A DNA stretch of 64,000 nt from Lepeophtheirus salmonis. Lineage: Eukaryota; Arthropoda; Copepoda; Siphonostomatoida; Caligidae. The notes under the pieces are model-generated. The model made no database searches. It had not been told where the DNA came from and saw nothing but the letters and a program-made list of their open reading frames with translations. Within the stretch, counting starts at the first letter, position 1; each line of letters starts with the position of its first letter. The translations under genes and the position numbers were made by a program. Below, piece by piece: positions 24,405 to 35,820 of this stretch. The stretch is taken from NCBI RefSeq assembly GCF_016086655.4, contig NC_052139.2:2666001-2730000 (forward strand). Reading direction: 5' to 3'.

Positions 24405-24835
24405 ATAGTGATGAAAATCTGGGGTTTATTTTTAGATTGCCCATTTTTCTTAGGAGTTGGCAGTCTGAAGATTGAATTTTCTTGTCCTAACCTGCTATAA
24501 TTTCTAATTAATTCCTGAAGAGTGAACTTCCTTTTTTACAAAATAAAAGCTCTCATAGATATATATGAACCGGATTCCACATTTTTGTGCGCTCATAAAA
24601 GATGGAATAACCCTGAAGATTTGTTGTGGGGTTATAATTGTAGTTCCTTATTGGACCTTATTATTCCTTTGAGGATCAATTTTGGAGTAACTTTTGCCTC
24701 TGTCCTTCTGCCCCTCCTTTTGTCTCAGCTGCATGTAGATGATCTAATGAATTGTCATGATACCTAAGCTGCTTTGTCAAGGTAACCATGTTAATTTTTG
24801 GTTTCTTTTTTTTTAACATGCCCAAAATACTCACT
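24405..24835 (+). repeat. 430-bp dispersed repeat, copy 2
   Basis: Begins TAGTGATGAAAATC. It follows the same order of words as 9019-9455 and 41000-41405: GGAGTTGG, TCTGAAGATTGAATTTTCTT, AACCGGATT, GTGCGCTCATAAAA, GATTTGTTGTGG, TTGGACC and a final T-run ending in AACATGCCCAAAA. The 81-codon frame here is repeat-derived. Confidence 0.6.
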
Positions 24836-26187
24836 CACGGTTAGCATAATACTGGATGTGTATTTACTGAAAGAGATCGAAATAAAAGCTATATTTTTGC
24901 TTGCTTAACAATTTGTTTGAATGTTCAAAATAAGGATAAATAGTTAGTAAATGTACTAATATCTTGCAGGTTACCAAGGTATACACTTTTTTAAATGAGT
25001 ACTTACAAGGAATTTTGACAATTAACACATCCCTCGTTATAATATAATTTTAATTCTCGAAAAGGTGCAGCTTTTCAATAGAAAAACTGTAAAAATGGCA
25101 GGATATCTATGCATTGTACAATTAAACCATTAAAGAGCCCCGTATCCATGCTCAACCCTTTTCTAAAAAAAACAATATCAGATAGTAATAAACAGCCCAA
25201 CCATTAATGATCATATTTAGAAATACATACATACATATATATATATAACTATAATTTATGCCAGTTATTGATTCTATATTAATAATATTAAAATATCTAT
25301 TATTATTTTTTCATAAGCCTAGCTTTGCTTGATATTTTTCACTTTTTGATTTACTATACAATATTAAATCTATTGTGAAGGAAGAAAGAGAGAGAAAGAA
25401 AAGGTAGATAATTAAAAATAAACCATCATAAATAATCAAGAAAATAGCTAAAGAGAATGAAAAAAGAAAGAAAATTTCCAATTTTTTTTCCTTTTACTTA
25501 TTATTATTAAAGCCATAATGCTGATTATGATTATAAAGTTGGGGTTTATTTTGAGTCTTTTATATGTATATACCCATATTTTGTGTGTGGACCCAATTAC
25601 GTATTTCTTTGAGCTCATTTGAATAATTATATTATTATTTTAACTATAGGTAGATGATCGTTTTTTTAATGCGAATACAATAATACTTTATTTTTGGGTT
25701 GTTAGACTTCAAGATAAAAATCTTATTTCTTTTATTCTTGTTATTATTATTTTCATTTGAGCAGACAAAGAAGATGGTAATTAGATGTGTATAATTTATT
25801 TTTTATTATTGTATTTCTGTAGATAATTGAACAGAAAATTGTAGCATGATAGTTGAATGAATATTCTTTAATAAAGGAAGATGGATTTTTACTTTGAGAT
25901 CTATGAAGAACAAAAATAATTGTTGGATCCACCAGAGGATCTTTAAAAGTTATATGATTTCATTTCCAGTTAGGTGGTATATTTTTTTGTGCCAACAAAT
26001 GTATCCTATTTGATCACCAATGTAAAAAAAAAAATGTTATAATGTTAAAAAAAACAACAACATAAAAATGTATGTTTTTATAAAAAGGAGCGTGCACAGA
26101 AAATAGCCTTGGAGAAAATTGCTTCAAGGAAAATCAGAATAACTCGTCCCAAAACTTTTTTCTACAATGGCATCCCCACGAAGAAAG
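24836..26187. other. Non-coding stretch without recognised content
   Basis: Contains purine-rich GAAAGAGAG tracts and TATTATTATT tracts. No gene or transposon end supported. Confidence 0.5.
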
Positions 26188-26257
26188 TTATTTGGAGTAG
26201 TTATAATACTATAATGTTTACTTATATTTAATCAGTGCACCTCCATCTAACCAATTA
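26188..26257 (+). mobile_element. tRNA-derived SINE, 3-prime hairpin fragment
   Basis: TTTGGAGTAG, TAATACTATAATGT, CTTATA, ATCAGTGCACCTCCATCT and ACCAATTA reproduce, in the opposite orientation, the terminal hairpin region of the SINE copy at 32494-32563. The tRNA-like head is not recognisable upstream. Confidence 0.5.
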
Positions 26258-26529
26258 CATGAACATTAAAAAAAAAGTAGTTAAAACCCACTGCCCCCTT
26301 TACTTTTACTAAAAACTTAGGCCCCATCTAAATACTTCAAAACCCCATAGGTTCAAAAATTCAAAAATACATTAACTACGCAGCTAACAAAGAAAAACAG
26401 TTATTTATATCGTACGGAATTTTTAAATGTTACAGTCACGGTAAAACCTAGTATAAACCATAAAAAAATTAAAATAACTTCAACTTACAAAGCCTTGAAA
26501 TTGAATTAGAACTATTTGGAGTTGTTTAC

Positions 26530-26790
26530 ATACTTTTTTGGTGGTCCTACTGAAGTCTTTATCAGCCCCTGGACCTGAGGTTTATTTTGGAACATTAAGA
26601 AGGAGCCTATATTCTTTGTGAAGTAGAGGTGGTGATTTTTAATCTGATTGATGTCTTTACCGTAGCCTTAATCAGCTCACGGGCCTGTTGTTCATTATGA
26701 AGTTATTGGCGGGAGCTTTAATTCTTTTTGAAGTGGTTTTTTTTTTTGGGGGTGGGGGATTAAAATCTATGATAGAACTGCCATTCATAA
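26530..26790 (+). repeat. Diverged tandem duplication, period about 110-120 bp
   Basis: Two units share GTCTTTA, ATCAGC, a GG-CCTG block, a GGAGC block, ATTCTTTGTGAAGT versus ATTCTTTTTGAAGT, and a final GAT-AATCT. The second unit contains a T-run followed by GGGGGTGGGGG. The degenerate match indicates an old duplication. Confidence 0.5.
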
Positions 26791-27370
26791 AACTAGTTTC
26801 GTGCCAAAGTATTCTGATTTTCTTATTAAATGTCGGAAAATTTTCCCGATGACAATTTTTCCACACTGTCAAGTTTCTCCATGACAATTTTCCCCAATCG
26901 CAATTTTCGAAGAACAGATTTGATTATAAATGCCAAATGTCCTTGTTGGCTGATGCATGAATTCTTGGTACATGGAAGCCATCTTGTTTTCCTTTGAATT
27001 CCCAATTGAGTCATAGATCCTAATATATTAGATATATATTAAACGACATCCATAGTAAGCAATTTTGGAGTTTTTGATTTAAAGGTTTAAAATTAAAATG
27101 TTTAACTAAAAAAAAAATCACAATTGTACTCTGATATATATTATTGTATTTAGTATTTTTTATAATAACTCATTCGGGAAAAAGAAAATTGCTGTCTTTA
27201 TTCCAGGTATCTAGTGTTTCATGGCTCATGATTCTGAATAGGTTAATATATAATACTTAATATAGAGGACTTAAAATTCTTACTGTCCCTATAATTATTT
27301 CTGGAAGCACGTTTTAAATTTTAAACTGCCCGATTCCGGTAGATGGTTGAGAAAAACATCATGTACTTGC
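26791..27370. other. Non-coding stretch without recognised content
   Basis: Overlapping minus-strand frames of 62-71 codons here have no recognised domain and atypical composition for a gene. Confidence 0.45.
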
Positions 27371-27377
27371 TACAGGA

Positions 27378-27480
27378 AAATAATAATCCCAAGCCCGGGA
27401 TTGAACCTGATCATTTATTGTAAATAAGGAACTTCTATCAAAACTGATATCCTGATGGGATGAGGGAAAATTTAAAGCCG
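27378..27480 (-). repeat. Possible tRNA-like sequence (polymerase III B box)
   Basis: The minus strand carries AGGTTCAATCCCGGG, a good match to the B-box/T-arm consensus. About 35-55 nt upstream is GATATCAGTTTTGATAGAAG, which can fold as an anticodon-like hairpin. The A box and acceptor stem are not convincing. It may be a decayed tRNA-derived repeat unrelated to the other SINE family. Confidence 0.3.
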
Positions 27481-28042
27481 AAAAAGGGCTGATGTAAACA
27501 ATCAATGATCGTGAAACATTGTTATGAACATATATGGTACAAGCATACTGCTAAGTTAATATTTCAATGTTGTCTACTCCCAAATTTAATCAGGTGATTG
27601 ATGGTTAAGTATCTGAGTCAACCAATTAAATAGCTTAGTAAAATTTTTATTATCTTTCATGCACGAGAATATTTTGTTATTATCCCGTATTTAAATCTTA
27701 TTTTAGTTTCATTATTCGCTTAAAAGTGGGTAAATATTGATTAATGACAACGCCGTTTTTGTAAAAGATTTGTCTATTCTACGGTTGTTGTGTCCGATTT
27801 GGATTGATCCTTAAGGGCAACAACATCTCTAATTCTTATTCAATAAAAAAAAAAAAATATTTGAGACAGTGGTATGTAATTTGAAATATTTTTATTGCAA
27901 AGTATTAAAAACTACAATAGAGTATCAATTAAGAGCTGGTTCTAGGCTTATTGGCTACAAACGACTTCTTGTAATATTGAATTGGCCGCATGAAAATTAA
28001 GTCAAAAGTGTCCTTTTATTTTTAGAAAATATGTATAATTAG
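27481..28042. other. Non-coding stretch without recognised content
   Basis: No supported feature. Confidence 0.5.
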
Positions 28043-28130
28043 ACTAGTGTTGTGTAGTTTTGTGTTAGTACTTCTTTATTGAGTACAGTACAGACTTGAG
28101 GACTGGTCCTCAAGCTGACACAGCACTAGT
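28043..28130. repeat. 88-bp palindromic miniature element
   Basis: ACTAGTGTTGTGT at the left is the near-perfect inverse of ACACAGCACTAGT at the right. In the centre CTTGAGGAC and GTCCTCAAG form a perfect 9-bp stem with a 2-nt loop. The same CTTGAGGAC stem word occurs at 23149-23199, linking the two loci. Confidence 0.6.
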
Positions 28131-29040
28131 GTTGTGGTCTGACCACATTATCCTTATTCAAGACTGATATCAAGAAAGAGAAAATTATTCATGTTTTTTA
28201 GAAATGAAGATAATTGCTTTGTCATGACAACGAGAACAAGATAAGATAAAATCTTTGTTGAGACGAAACTGTACAGAAATTAAGTCTTTCAAAAATGGAT
28301 CTTAATATCAATACAGATTTTGAGAATGATATCACTAGTGTTTCATAGTGGAGGTTTCCTTGAAAAAACTTTGATCTACAATGAGTGAATTAAGGGGAAG
28401 AACAGCAGTTGGCAACTCTTTCTTTTTTAAATTGTTGTAAATTAACCAGATTGATGCAAAACTGGACGACACTCCCTCTTTGCTCCTCCCCCCCCCCTCT
28501 TCCATTCATTCCCCAGCGATTGAATTCGTGACAAAACAATTGCAGTTGTCTGGAATTTGACTGCTACTTATTCAACCACCACCCAAATACAAAAGAATAG
28601 GAAATGAAGAGATATGGATGAAGAACAAAAAATGAAGAATAAAACATATGCCGCCATGGCACACATATTGTGACTATTTTTTTTAAGGGTGGTATGAAAT
28701 GATAATAATTTATGAATTATAAATGTGTATACTGTATACATATAAATTATGTCTAATTTTTTCTTCTTCCTTTGAAGAATATGATATCCAACGGAGAGGA
28801 TCTGGATACTGTCTTTCCCTGACGTAAGATGGAGCAAACGAGCACAAAAAAGTCACATAATAGTCATCCTCTTCCTCATTCCCCCATTAGTTTACAGGGT
28901 TGTGACTTCACTTGTCGATTTGATTAACATTAGCAAAATTCCTTGAAAAATCAACATTTGTTCATAAGTAAAAACTGGTGGCAAGGTTTCTACTCTTGTT
29001 GTTCCTTGCTTCCAACACATCGGTCTAAAATAGTTAATTG
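28131..29040. other. Non-coding stretch without recognised content
   Basis: The 89-codon minus-strand frame at 28568-28837 is low complexity and lacks recognised features. Confidence 0.45.
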
Positions 29041-29084
29041 ACCATTAAAGGGGCGTCCGTAGGATTATATATGTATATACCGTA

Positions 29085-30371
29085 TGTCAAGAAATTGATG
29101 TCATCCTTTCAAACACACATGAATTAAAGTAAATTTAGCATTGTAGCATAATTTTATTTCCCTATATATTCCCCATTAAGTTTAAAATATTTTTTAATGT
29201 GTTCGGGCAAACACGCAATTAAATTATTCAAAGTCTCATCTGAAATATGCGACCAGGCAATGTTACAATTTGGATCAGAGCTTCTTCATTGGTTGCAGGC
29301 GGTAATTTATACATCTTATCTTGGACAATAGTTCAAAGATTTTCTATCAGAGATAAGCCCTGATTGTAGCTAGGCCAAGTACCGTTTGGCCAAAATTAGC
29401 GAAAGTTAGCCTGAAACCATGCTTGAGCCGTTTTAGAGCTATGAACAGGAGCTCCGTGGAAAATGGCTTTTGACATTTCTGCGTCAGAAACAATCCGTTT
29501 TTTCGTCTCCTTTGCATTGCAGTGTTGAGAAACTTCTTGAGTATGGTCTCTACATAGACTTCACAGTTTTTACTTGAGGTATAAGATGAAGTTCACTAAG
29601 AGCCCGGTCTCATAAGATCCCAGACGTGAATTTTCAAGGGAAACTTCACTTTCTGCGTCGGCACCACATCTTCTTCCAAACGCGATCAGTGTCCTTTTGG
29701 GATGATGAAACAGTTCAAACGTGGACTCGTTAGAGAACAAACTCCTTTCCAGTCATTTATTGACCAATTTTTCCTCTAGCGACTAAAAATGAGTCGAGTT
29801 TTCTTCCGAATCTCTGTACGTTTCGGTTGAATTTGAGGGCTGTACGCAAGACCTTCAGCGATTCCTTCATATGCTTCCAGACAGTCTCGTGTGATACTGG
29901 ATGACCATTTGACGTCAATTTGGTCGTTAATCTACTCAAGGATTAGTCTTTTTTTCCAAGACTTTTGGCAATGGTTATTTTTGTAACTCTCGAAAGTTTT
30001 TTTTCCTCCTTCCACGTCCACTTCTGTTCTCTAGGACCTAACTGGAAAGGTGAAAAATTCCAGCACGTTTGAATGGTTCGGACTTAAGCGCCAAGGTCCC
30101 GAGAAAAACCAACTTTTCCCGGGCTGAAGTTGGCCTATGGTCCTGCTTCGAGGGCATAAGAAGTGCTCTTTCATCATTCTGTGACATTATATTTTTAGTA
30201 GTTCTGTGTAAATTTCAATTAAGACAAAAATGCATTAAGGTTGCTTCCTTACCTTAAATTTGGGGAAGATATGGATATTTAAGAGTCTCTAAGCTTTTGT
30301 TTTTATTTCCTTCCTTTTCTACTTTTTAGAGAAGCGGCAAATTAAAAAATGAAGACATCAATTTCTTGACA
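29085..30371 (-). mobile_element. Full-length Tc1/mariner element with 18-bp perfect TIRs
   Basis: TGTCAAGAAATTGATGTC at 29085-29102 is repeated in exact inverse at 30354-30371, and each end is flanked by TA, the expected Tc1/mariner target. The length of 1,287 bp is normal for a complete copy. The interior encodes a transposase on the minus strand with stops and frameshifts. The left flank (AGGGGCGTCCGTAGGATTAT) and the right flank (T-run, GGGGTTGGGGGG) resemble the split halves of a repeat seen around 47070-47110, so the element probably landed inside older repeat DNA. Confidence 0.88.
29160..30220 (-). pseudogene. Tc1/mariner transposase, decayed
   Basis: Pieces in family order on the minus strand: a start near 30190 (MSQNDERALL), a basic linker ENRSGRGRRKK near 30000-30032, a second helix-turn-helix region SRLTTKLTSNGHPVSHETV near 29880-29940, FSNESTFELFHHPKR near 29697-29740, VPTQKVKFP near 29641-29670, HGAPVHSSKTAQAWF near 29400-29461 and FWPNGTW near 29380. 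In the last region the catalytic DGAPVH-type aspartate is replaced by His, and a stop precedes FW. At least three frame changes are needed to connect the pieces, so the protein is dead. The transposase would cut and paste the element at TA. Confidence 0.8.
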
Positions 30372-30609
30372 TATTGTATATATATATTTTTTTTTTTTGG
30401 GGTTGGGGGGCTGCAATTTTTGTAATTTCTTTGCTCCGCCCAGGAACCTTTTCTTTCTATAAAAAAGATCCTTTAAAAAAAGTTACTGTAAAAAATTTCC
30501 TTCAAAATCAATGATTTTTCTTGTTCAAGACAAAAAATCTTGAATTTGGAGGGTGGGCTCTTCAGCGCAACCGCTCTGGACTCCCCTACATTACTTGAAG
30601 AATAAAGAT

Positions 30610-31022
30610 CCGTATCGTAGGCCACTCAATCTAGAGCTAAACCTGACGATATATGCGTCTTGAGATCAAGTAATAACAGTGTTCTTCGAACCATTCCATG
30701 TCCTCTTTAGACACATGGGTGGGGGAATTATCCTTCTTCCAAATCCAGAAATGACTACCAGCGATCACTATGTTTCTAGGTAGTACCATTGCTTTTAAAT
30801 CATTCAAATAGTTGATCCTTAACCCTGTATCAAAGATGTTTGGAAACAGTTGATCAGGATGACTTTTGGACCATCCTGGGGTCTCATAACAAACTACTTA
30901 GGGGTTGTGCTGATAAATTTTCTCGTCCTGGCTATTATTTTTACAGATCTTCCACTGGTCACATAGTCCTTTGTATAGACTAGGGGCATTCTCTAGACAC
31001 ACTTCTGCTCTCGTTGACTGCA
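30610..31022 (-). pseudogene. Second Tc1/mariner transposase remnant
   Basis: The minus strand gives one open run: TGLRINYLNDLKAMVLP near 30780-30830, then FWIWKKDNSPTHVSKEDMEW near 30690-30750, then EEHCYYLIS. These match the family block running from the GLRINT-type strand to the second catalytic Asp (the D of KKDNSPTHVSK), with QQD changed to KKD. Downstream, WP and PPNS-like words are scattered among stops. The N-terminal third is not recognisable and no TIRs were found. It lies just beyond the right TIR of the 29085 element and is a different lineage. Confidence 0.6.
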
Positions 31023-32490
31023 TGGTGATAAAACACTAAATAAATTTGTCAGTATCAATATCACATCCAATAAAACAATTATTTGTCATGCTTTTTATTC
31101 GGAGTATACAACCAATAGGAGTTGTTATTTAGAGGGAAAGTAGACTCCACCCCGGATAATATTCAACATATCTGGTTCTATTTGTAACCCTCTTTTTGTC
31201 ATGCTAAAAAACCTGAAAGTGTGACCTAAGTACAATAATTTTAGTAATAATGCCTGAATAACTAATTTATTCTTTGAGAGATTCGTAAAGGAGATGATAG
31301 TACTTTAAATATAAATATGAAGTAAAAAAAGAAAACAGGGAAAGAATATTAATAAATTATATTGTATGTACGTATAATCATATTCAAATGAAATTCCCAG
31401 ACGCTTTTCCATACACACTACATATATATATATATATAAGTAGATTAAAAAAAGACTTCAAAGGACCCATAATTAAAGCCTTTGTATGTTTTATTTTTTG
31501 GCATTTTGGATAAAAAATTATTTATTTCTTTGTAGATGTTTTCTTTGTCTATTATAACAGACGTGTGTATGTGTAGATTAGATGATAATTTGTGAGGCCA
31601 TATGTTCTATATGATTCATTAGAGAGAGAAAATACTAACCGTTTCCCCTCATTTTTGGATATTTTCACCCCTTTTAAAAGAATTGCTATTCAATTTTTAA
31701 TTAAAATTTGCCAAAACACATTTTATATCGATTTTTAAATTAAAATTTTTTTTACTTATAATAGATTAGAAACTTTGAATTATATCATAGGCTTTTAAAT
31801 ATTGAACACCAAAAAAAAAACATCCTCACTTTAGACTAGCCCGCTCAAATTATCAGAGGACCACCAGGATGTTTCTCTACTATGCAAGGGTCATTGCATT
31901 GAGGTCGCTTTAAAGTTTAGGTAGAAGTTTTATTTTTATAAACTTCGGAGTTGAGATATAGGTGGTTAGTTAGTCGAATGTTGCCCGTAGGCCATCTATT
32001 GAATACCCTTTCCATATAATATTATACATATACGAGAGTTAAGTTCCTTTGACAAAGTTACAGCGATACTTACCATGAAATTTTAGCCAAACAAGAAGTT
32101 AATTTTTTGTATGAGAACTCTTCTGAGTTGGTTGTTGTAGATAATCCAGGGTATATATATGTACTTATATTAGTGATGTTGGAACCATAAGGGGGATTGG
32201 ACTTCCCATTTTGGGTAACATTTTATAGTTATTGCAATTATAAAATTCGTCTTGTGACAAACTTTAAAGAGAGATAAGTTGATAAAACAACGATTTGTTA
32301 TATAATGAGCAAACAAGATCAAAGAGTACACGTAACAACTGCAAATTATTAAGCCCATCTTAGACTCCTTAAATTTTTAAAAAAAGGTCTCCAATATTTT
32401 TATAAATAAAGTAAATACTAAAACATTAAAAAGTACAGTTTTTGGATTGCTTCATAAATATGTATATATATATATTTTTTTTCTTGTTCC
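31023..32490. other. Non-coding stretch without recognised content
   Basis: Includes a short (TA)n run at 31419-31438. No supported gene or transposon end. Confidence 0.5.
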
Positions 32491-32493
32491 TTA

Positions 32494-32706
32494 AATTGGT
32501 CAGATGGAGTTACTCTGATAAAGTATAAGCACACATTATAGTATTACATTTACTCCATCTGACTTTAAAAATGTCTTCGAAGTGCATATGCACTAAGTAT
32601 ATTTCCTCTTCTAGGAACGACCAATTATCAAATCTACCCTCATTGAGTTTAAGGAGAATATTTTCTCCCGAGTGCATTGCCCATTGAGCTACGTCTTTAT
32701 TGGTTC
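32494..32706 (-). mobile_element. tRNA-derived SINE with a 3-prime hairpin, best copy
   Basis: Minus strand: GTAGCTCAATGGGCAATGC (A box TAGCTCAATGGG at 32680-32691) opens a tRNA-like head that ends at TCGTTCCTAG near 32612. A body follows, with an ATGCACTTCGAAGACAT block. The tail is a perfect 12-bp inverted pair, GTCAGATGGAGT at 32499-32510 and ACTCCATCTGAC at 32552-32563. The B box is degenerate (GGTAGATTTGATAATTGG). Related copies lie at 7735, 22110, 26188 and 47353. The two short frames annotated by translation here are repeat sequence. Confidence 0.7.
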
Positions 32707-33110
32707 CAATTAAGTCTTTTTCCAAAAAAAAAACTCTTTACCAAATTTGTCGTTTGTAAAAATACATTCTCCCAAAAATGTCCAATTGCCCTCCTCCTCG
32801 TAAGAAAATTCAATAATTGCCTGTCCCCTCCCAAGCTTTAAGGACACCCCTGATGACATCATTGTCATATAATTTTGCCCCCCACCCCTACTTGCAAATA
32901 TATTCTGGAGCCAGCGAATTGTGTTATTGCTCACTTATTTGTAATGATTTTTTCCTTCATTTTGTCATGATATCCCAGACTATTTTTCTACATTTGTCGT
33001 CCAGAAACTAAAGTAAATTTGTAGTACATAATAAATCTATTAATAAACACGTGATTAATAATTTGGTAGATAAAATTTATTTTATTCGACTATTTTTTTT
33101 TTTTTTTTTT
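32707..33110. other. Non-coding stretch without recognised content
   Basis: The overlapping frames at 32710-33011 are on opposite strands and have no recognised domain. A long T run ends at 33111. Confidence 0.45.
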
Positions 33111-33111
33111 T

Positions 33112-33362
33112 GCATGTTACCTACGTACACACAAAATAAATTATAATAATAAAAAGTAATTTAGGTAAATAGAGGTGGTTTTATGTCTATAAACCCTTAA
33201 ACTCCAAAACAATATATTCCGATACCAAAATTAATCATTATAAAATTTGATAAAGAATTTTATGGTTCATCTCCTTCTACTATAAAAAATATAAATCTAT
33301 TGATTGATATATAATACTATATATGTTAAAACAATATATTAAATATGATTTTGAGCAACTGC
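33112..33362 (+). repeat. Direct duplication, copy 1 (partner 35117-35393)
   Basis: Runs from GCATGTTACC to GAGCAACTGC and matches 35118-35393 with about nine substitutions, a 2-bp indel and one indel of about 20 bp by eye. This is much closer than any other repeat pair in the window. The copy is preceded by a long T run. Confidence 0.9.
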
Positions 33363-33985
33363 CAGGGTGGGTCATGGGGGTCCATCAAATGCATTTATAT
33401 ATCAAAAATGAAAACATCTGCTCATCATTATTTTTCAATTGAATCATTTGTATTTCTTAGATTATTAATAGCTATATGTGTGTACTAATAAATAAGAATG
33501 AAACTTAATTGAAGAGTGCCTATCAATAAATGTTATTTAAACACGTCATCCCATGGTTTTAGTACTCCTTTTTATAATTATTTTATAAAGGTACATACAT
33601 ACATAGAGAGGGAATTACTCAAAAATATAATCTTTTCACGATTATATTTTGATAAAGAATACGTATGGATCAAAAAAAATAATTATGTATAACGCCTTAC
33701 ATATGCAAAGAACCCTCCCCACCAAAAAAGGTTCTTCTTTGGGGTTTGAGGGTAATTCCGTAGTGCTCCATATTGGAAAACAATGAAGGGAATTTATTTA
33801 TAAGACTTTCTATTGTATTTGAATTTTTTAAGCCTACGTTGTGTGGCTTATGGGGTCTTCTTGCACCCCAGAGATTTTAATAAAAAAACTTGGAATTTTT
33901 ATTACTTTTTGGGCAATCGGTATAATTCTACTTGTGTGGGGATTTTAAAACCGGGAAAGTTTAAGGATAATGTCTTTAACAAATC
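33363..33985. other. Unique DNA inside the duplication interval
   Basis: No recognised feature; the 66-codon frame at 33813-34013 overlaps the start of the transposase relic on the other strand. Confidence 0.45.
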
Positions 33986-33989
33986 ATTA

Positions 33990-34165
33990 ACTCAAGCCAA
34001 CCACAGCCTCTGACCTTGCCCTGGAACATACCTTGATGAGGAACTATTTTTCAATGTTAGTCATTGCCTCCTGTTTATTGGAATTTCTCTAGAAGACGCA
34101 GCAAACAGAGTAATACAAAGGTTTCAGATCTGGTGAGCTAGGAAGACATATTTCATGTTTTGTTT
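33990..34165 (-). pseudogene. Tc1/mariner transposase C-terminal relic
   Basis: Minus strand reads SSPDLKPLYYSVCCVF, stop, RNSNKQEAMTNIEK, stop, FLIKVCSRARSEAVV. This follows the family order of SPDLNPLDY-type motif, catalytic-helix region and C-terminal Arg-rich helix. Asn and Asp of the motif are changed to Lys and Tyr, and two stops are present. No TIRs were recognised. It lies between the two direct repeats. Confidence 0.55.
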
Positions 34166-35116
34166 TTCTTTCCGAATAATTTGTGTTCCAAATACCTGGT
34201 CTTATACAACATTTCAGCTAAATCTGATGAGTAAGCTTTCATAAACAATGAGTTTAACTTGTTCCAGATTGTTCCAGATATCTTTCATTTTAAGAGGGTT
34301 CAAGAACAAGCAAAATAAATGCATACAAAGGTTGAGTAGCAGTGTTTGTTTGTGGTAATGTTCAAGGAAATGAAATTGCAGATTATCCAATAATTTATAA
34401 ATATACAGCAAAGTCAAACAGACATAAAGATAATAATAAAAAAGCAACATTAATTGCAATTTGTAATTACAACGGAAATAAATGGAATAAAAAGGTGAAT
34501 GACACTTCTTTATAGTTATTCAATTGAAATACACACAAAAAAAAAAAAAAAAGACGCACACAATTCAATTTCTTGTAGTTACAATCAAATAAATTACTGC
34601 TCTGTAATCTCTCTTTGTAAAAGCGGGAATTTTGGCATTTTCTCATTTGTATAAAAAAACAGGTAGTCTTTAGATTACGCGCAATAATATAATAAAGGCT
34701 GTATAGAAGATACTAATACTAAAGGTGTCATTTTTGTAATGTAAAAACTAAGTTTAGAAATCCAATAAGTAAAAATGGTTATTATGTGTACACTAAATTC
34801 TTTATTATCCAATATTTAAAAGGTCGTCGTCGTTTTAACTTTCTCCTTCTGAAATAAGTAATTTTGCCTATCTGAATTTAAATGTAATTATAATATTTTC
34901 CCTCTGCTTATGCTATTTTAAATATAAAAGGTTACCCTTGTTATACCAATAGTTCTTAGTAACAAGTGTTTTAATTTAGTAATCCATAAGTTTTGTTCCT
35001 GCCTATTCCTCGCGCTTATTCTTTTTCACAAAAATGACATCCTTCACTAAAATGTAATTTACTACCATTTTATGGCTTTCAAATCCCAATCAAACAACTA
35101 AAATCATTTTATCAAT
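34166..35116. other. Non-coding stretch without recognised content
   Basis: AT-rich with an A-run near 34540. The 81-codon minus frame at 34214-34459 has no domain. Confidence 0.5.
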
Positions 35117-35393
35117 TGCATGTTACCAACGTACACACAAAATAAATTATAATAATAAAAAGTAATTTAGGTAAATAGATGTGGTTTTATGTGTATAAAC
35201 CCTGAAAACGTGTCAATTTCAAAAACTCCAAAACAATATATTCCGATACCAAAATTAATCATTATAAAATTTGATAAACAATTTTATGGTTCATCTCCTT
35301 CTACTATAAAAAATATAAGTGTATTGACTGATATATAATACTATACATGTTAAAACAATATTAAATATGATTTTGAGCAACTGCAGGACACAA
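35117..35393 (+). repeat. Direct duplication, copy 2
   Basis: Same orientation as 33112-33362, about 2 kb away. It carries about 20 extra bases around GAAAACGTGTCAATTTC and lacks one TA step of copy 1. The two could be a segmental duplication or short terminal repeats of an unidentified element; I found no primer-binding site or polypurine tract to support the latter. Confidence 0.9.
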
Positions 35394-35561
35394 ATACATA
35401 ATACAAAACTTGGAATTATTTGAGATTTAGAACAAACGAGTATTGCTTCTATTATTCTGAAATTTCGATCATTTTACACAAAATACGTACAAACACATTT
35501 ATGAAATAGGGGTTTAATTTTTCAGAAAATAAGTTTAGTATGAAACATATTTTACTCATAT

Positions 35562-35820
35562 CTAGTGTTGTTTCAGTCCCTATTTATTTGTACCATTGCA
35601 GTCTTAGAAACGGTCCTATCCGTCCTTAGGACTCGCCCTTAATATCGTCAATTCTTTGGACGATCATTACTAAAACTGAAGAAAAAATGAAGAAATAAAG
35701 TTTAAGTTACGTCATCAAGGACTGACCTGTATAAGTTTTGTAACATATATGCAGGACTGAATTGGACCGCCCTGAGACTTAATTGCACGGGATTGTAGTC
35801 TTCAGTCCTAAATGAAGATC
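35562..35820 (+). repeat. CAGTCC-rich dispersed repeat, copy 2 (longest)
   Basis: Begins TAGTGTTGTTTCAGTCC and ends TTCAGTCCTAAATGAAG. Shared with 52366-52540 are GTCTTAGAA, a CAGTCCTTAGGACT-type word, a CATCAAGGAC block, ATATGCAGGACT and GGACC/GACCC. The ends resemble each other poorly as inverted repeats. Confidence 0.6.

Noticed and set aside
27378..27480. Functional tRNA gene
   Set aside because: Only a B box and a weak anticodon-like stem are present; acceptor stem and A box do not fit.
33112..35393. LTR retrotransposon reading of the paired direct repeats
   Set aside because: No primer-binding site, polypurine tract, gag/pol motif or clean target duplication was found; the interior holds a Tc1 relic instead.
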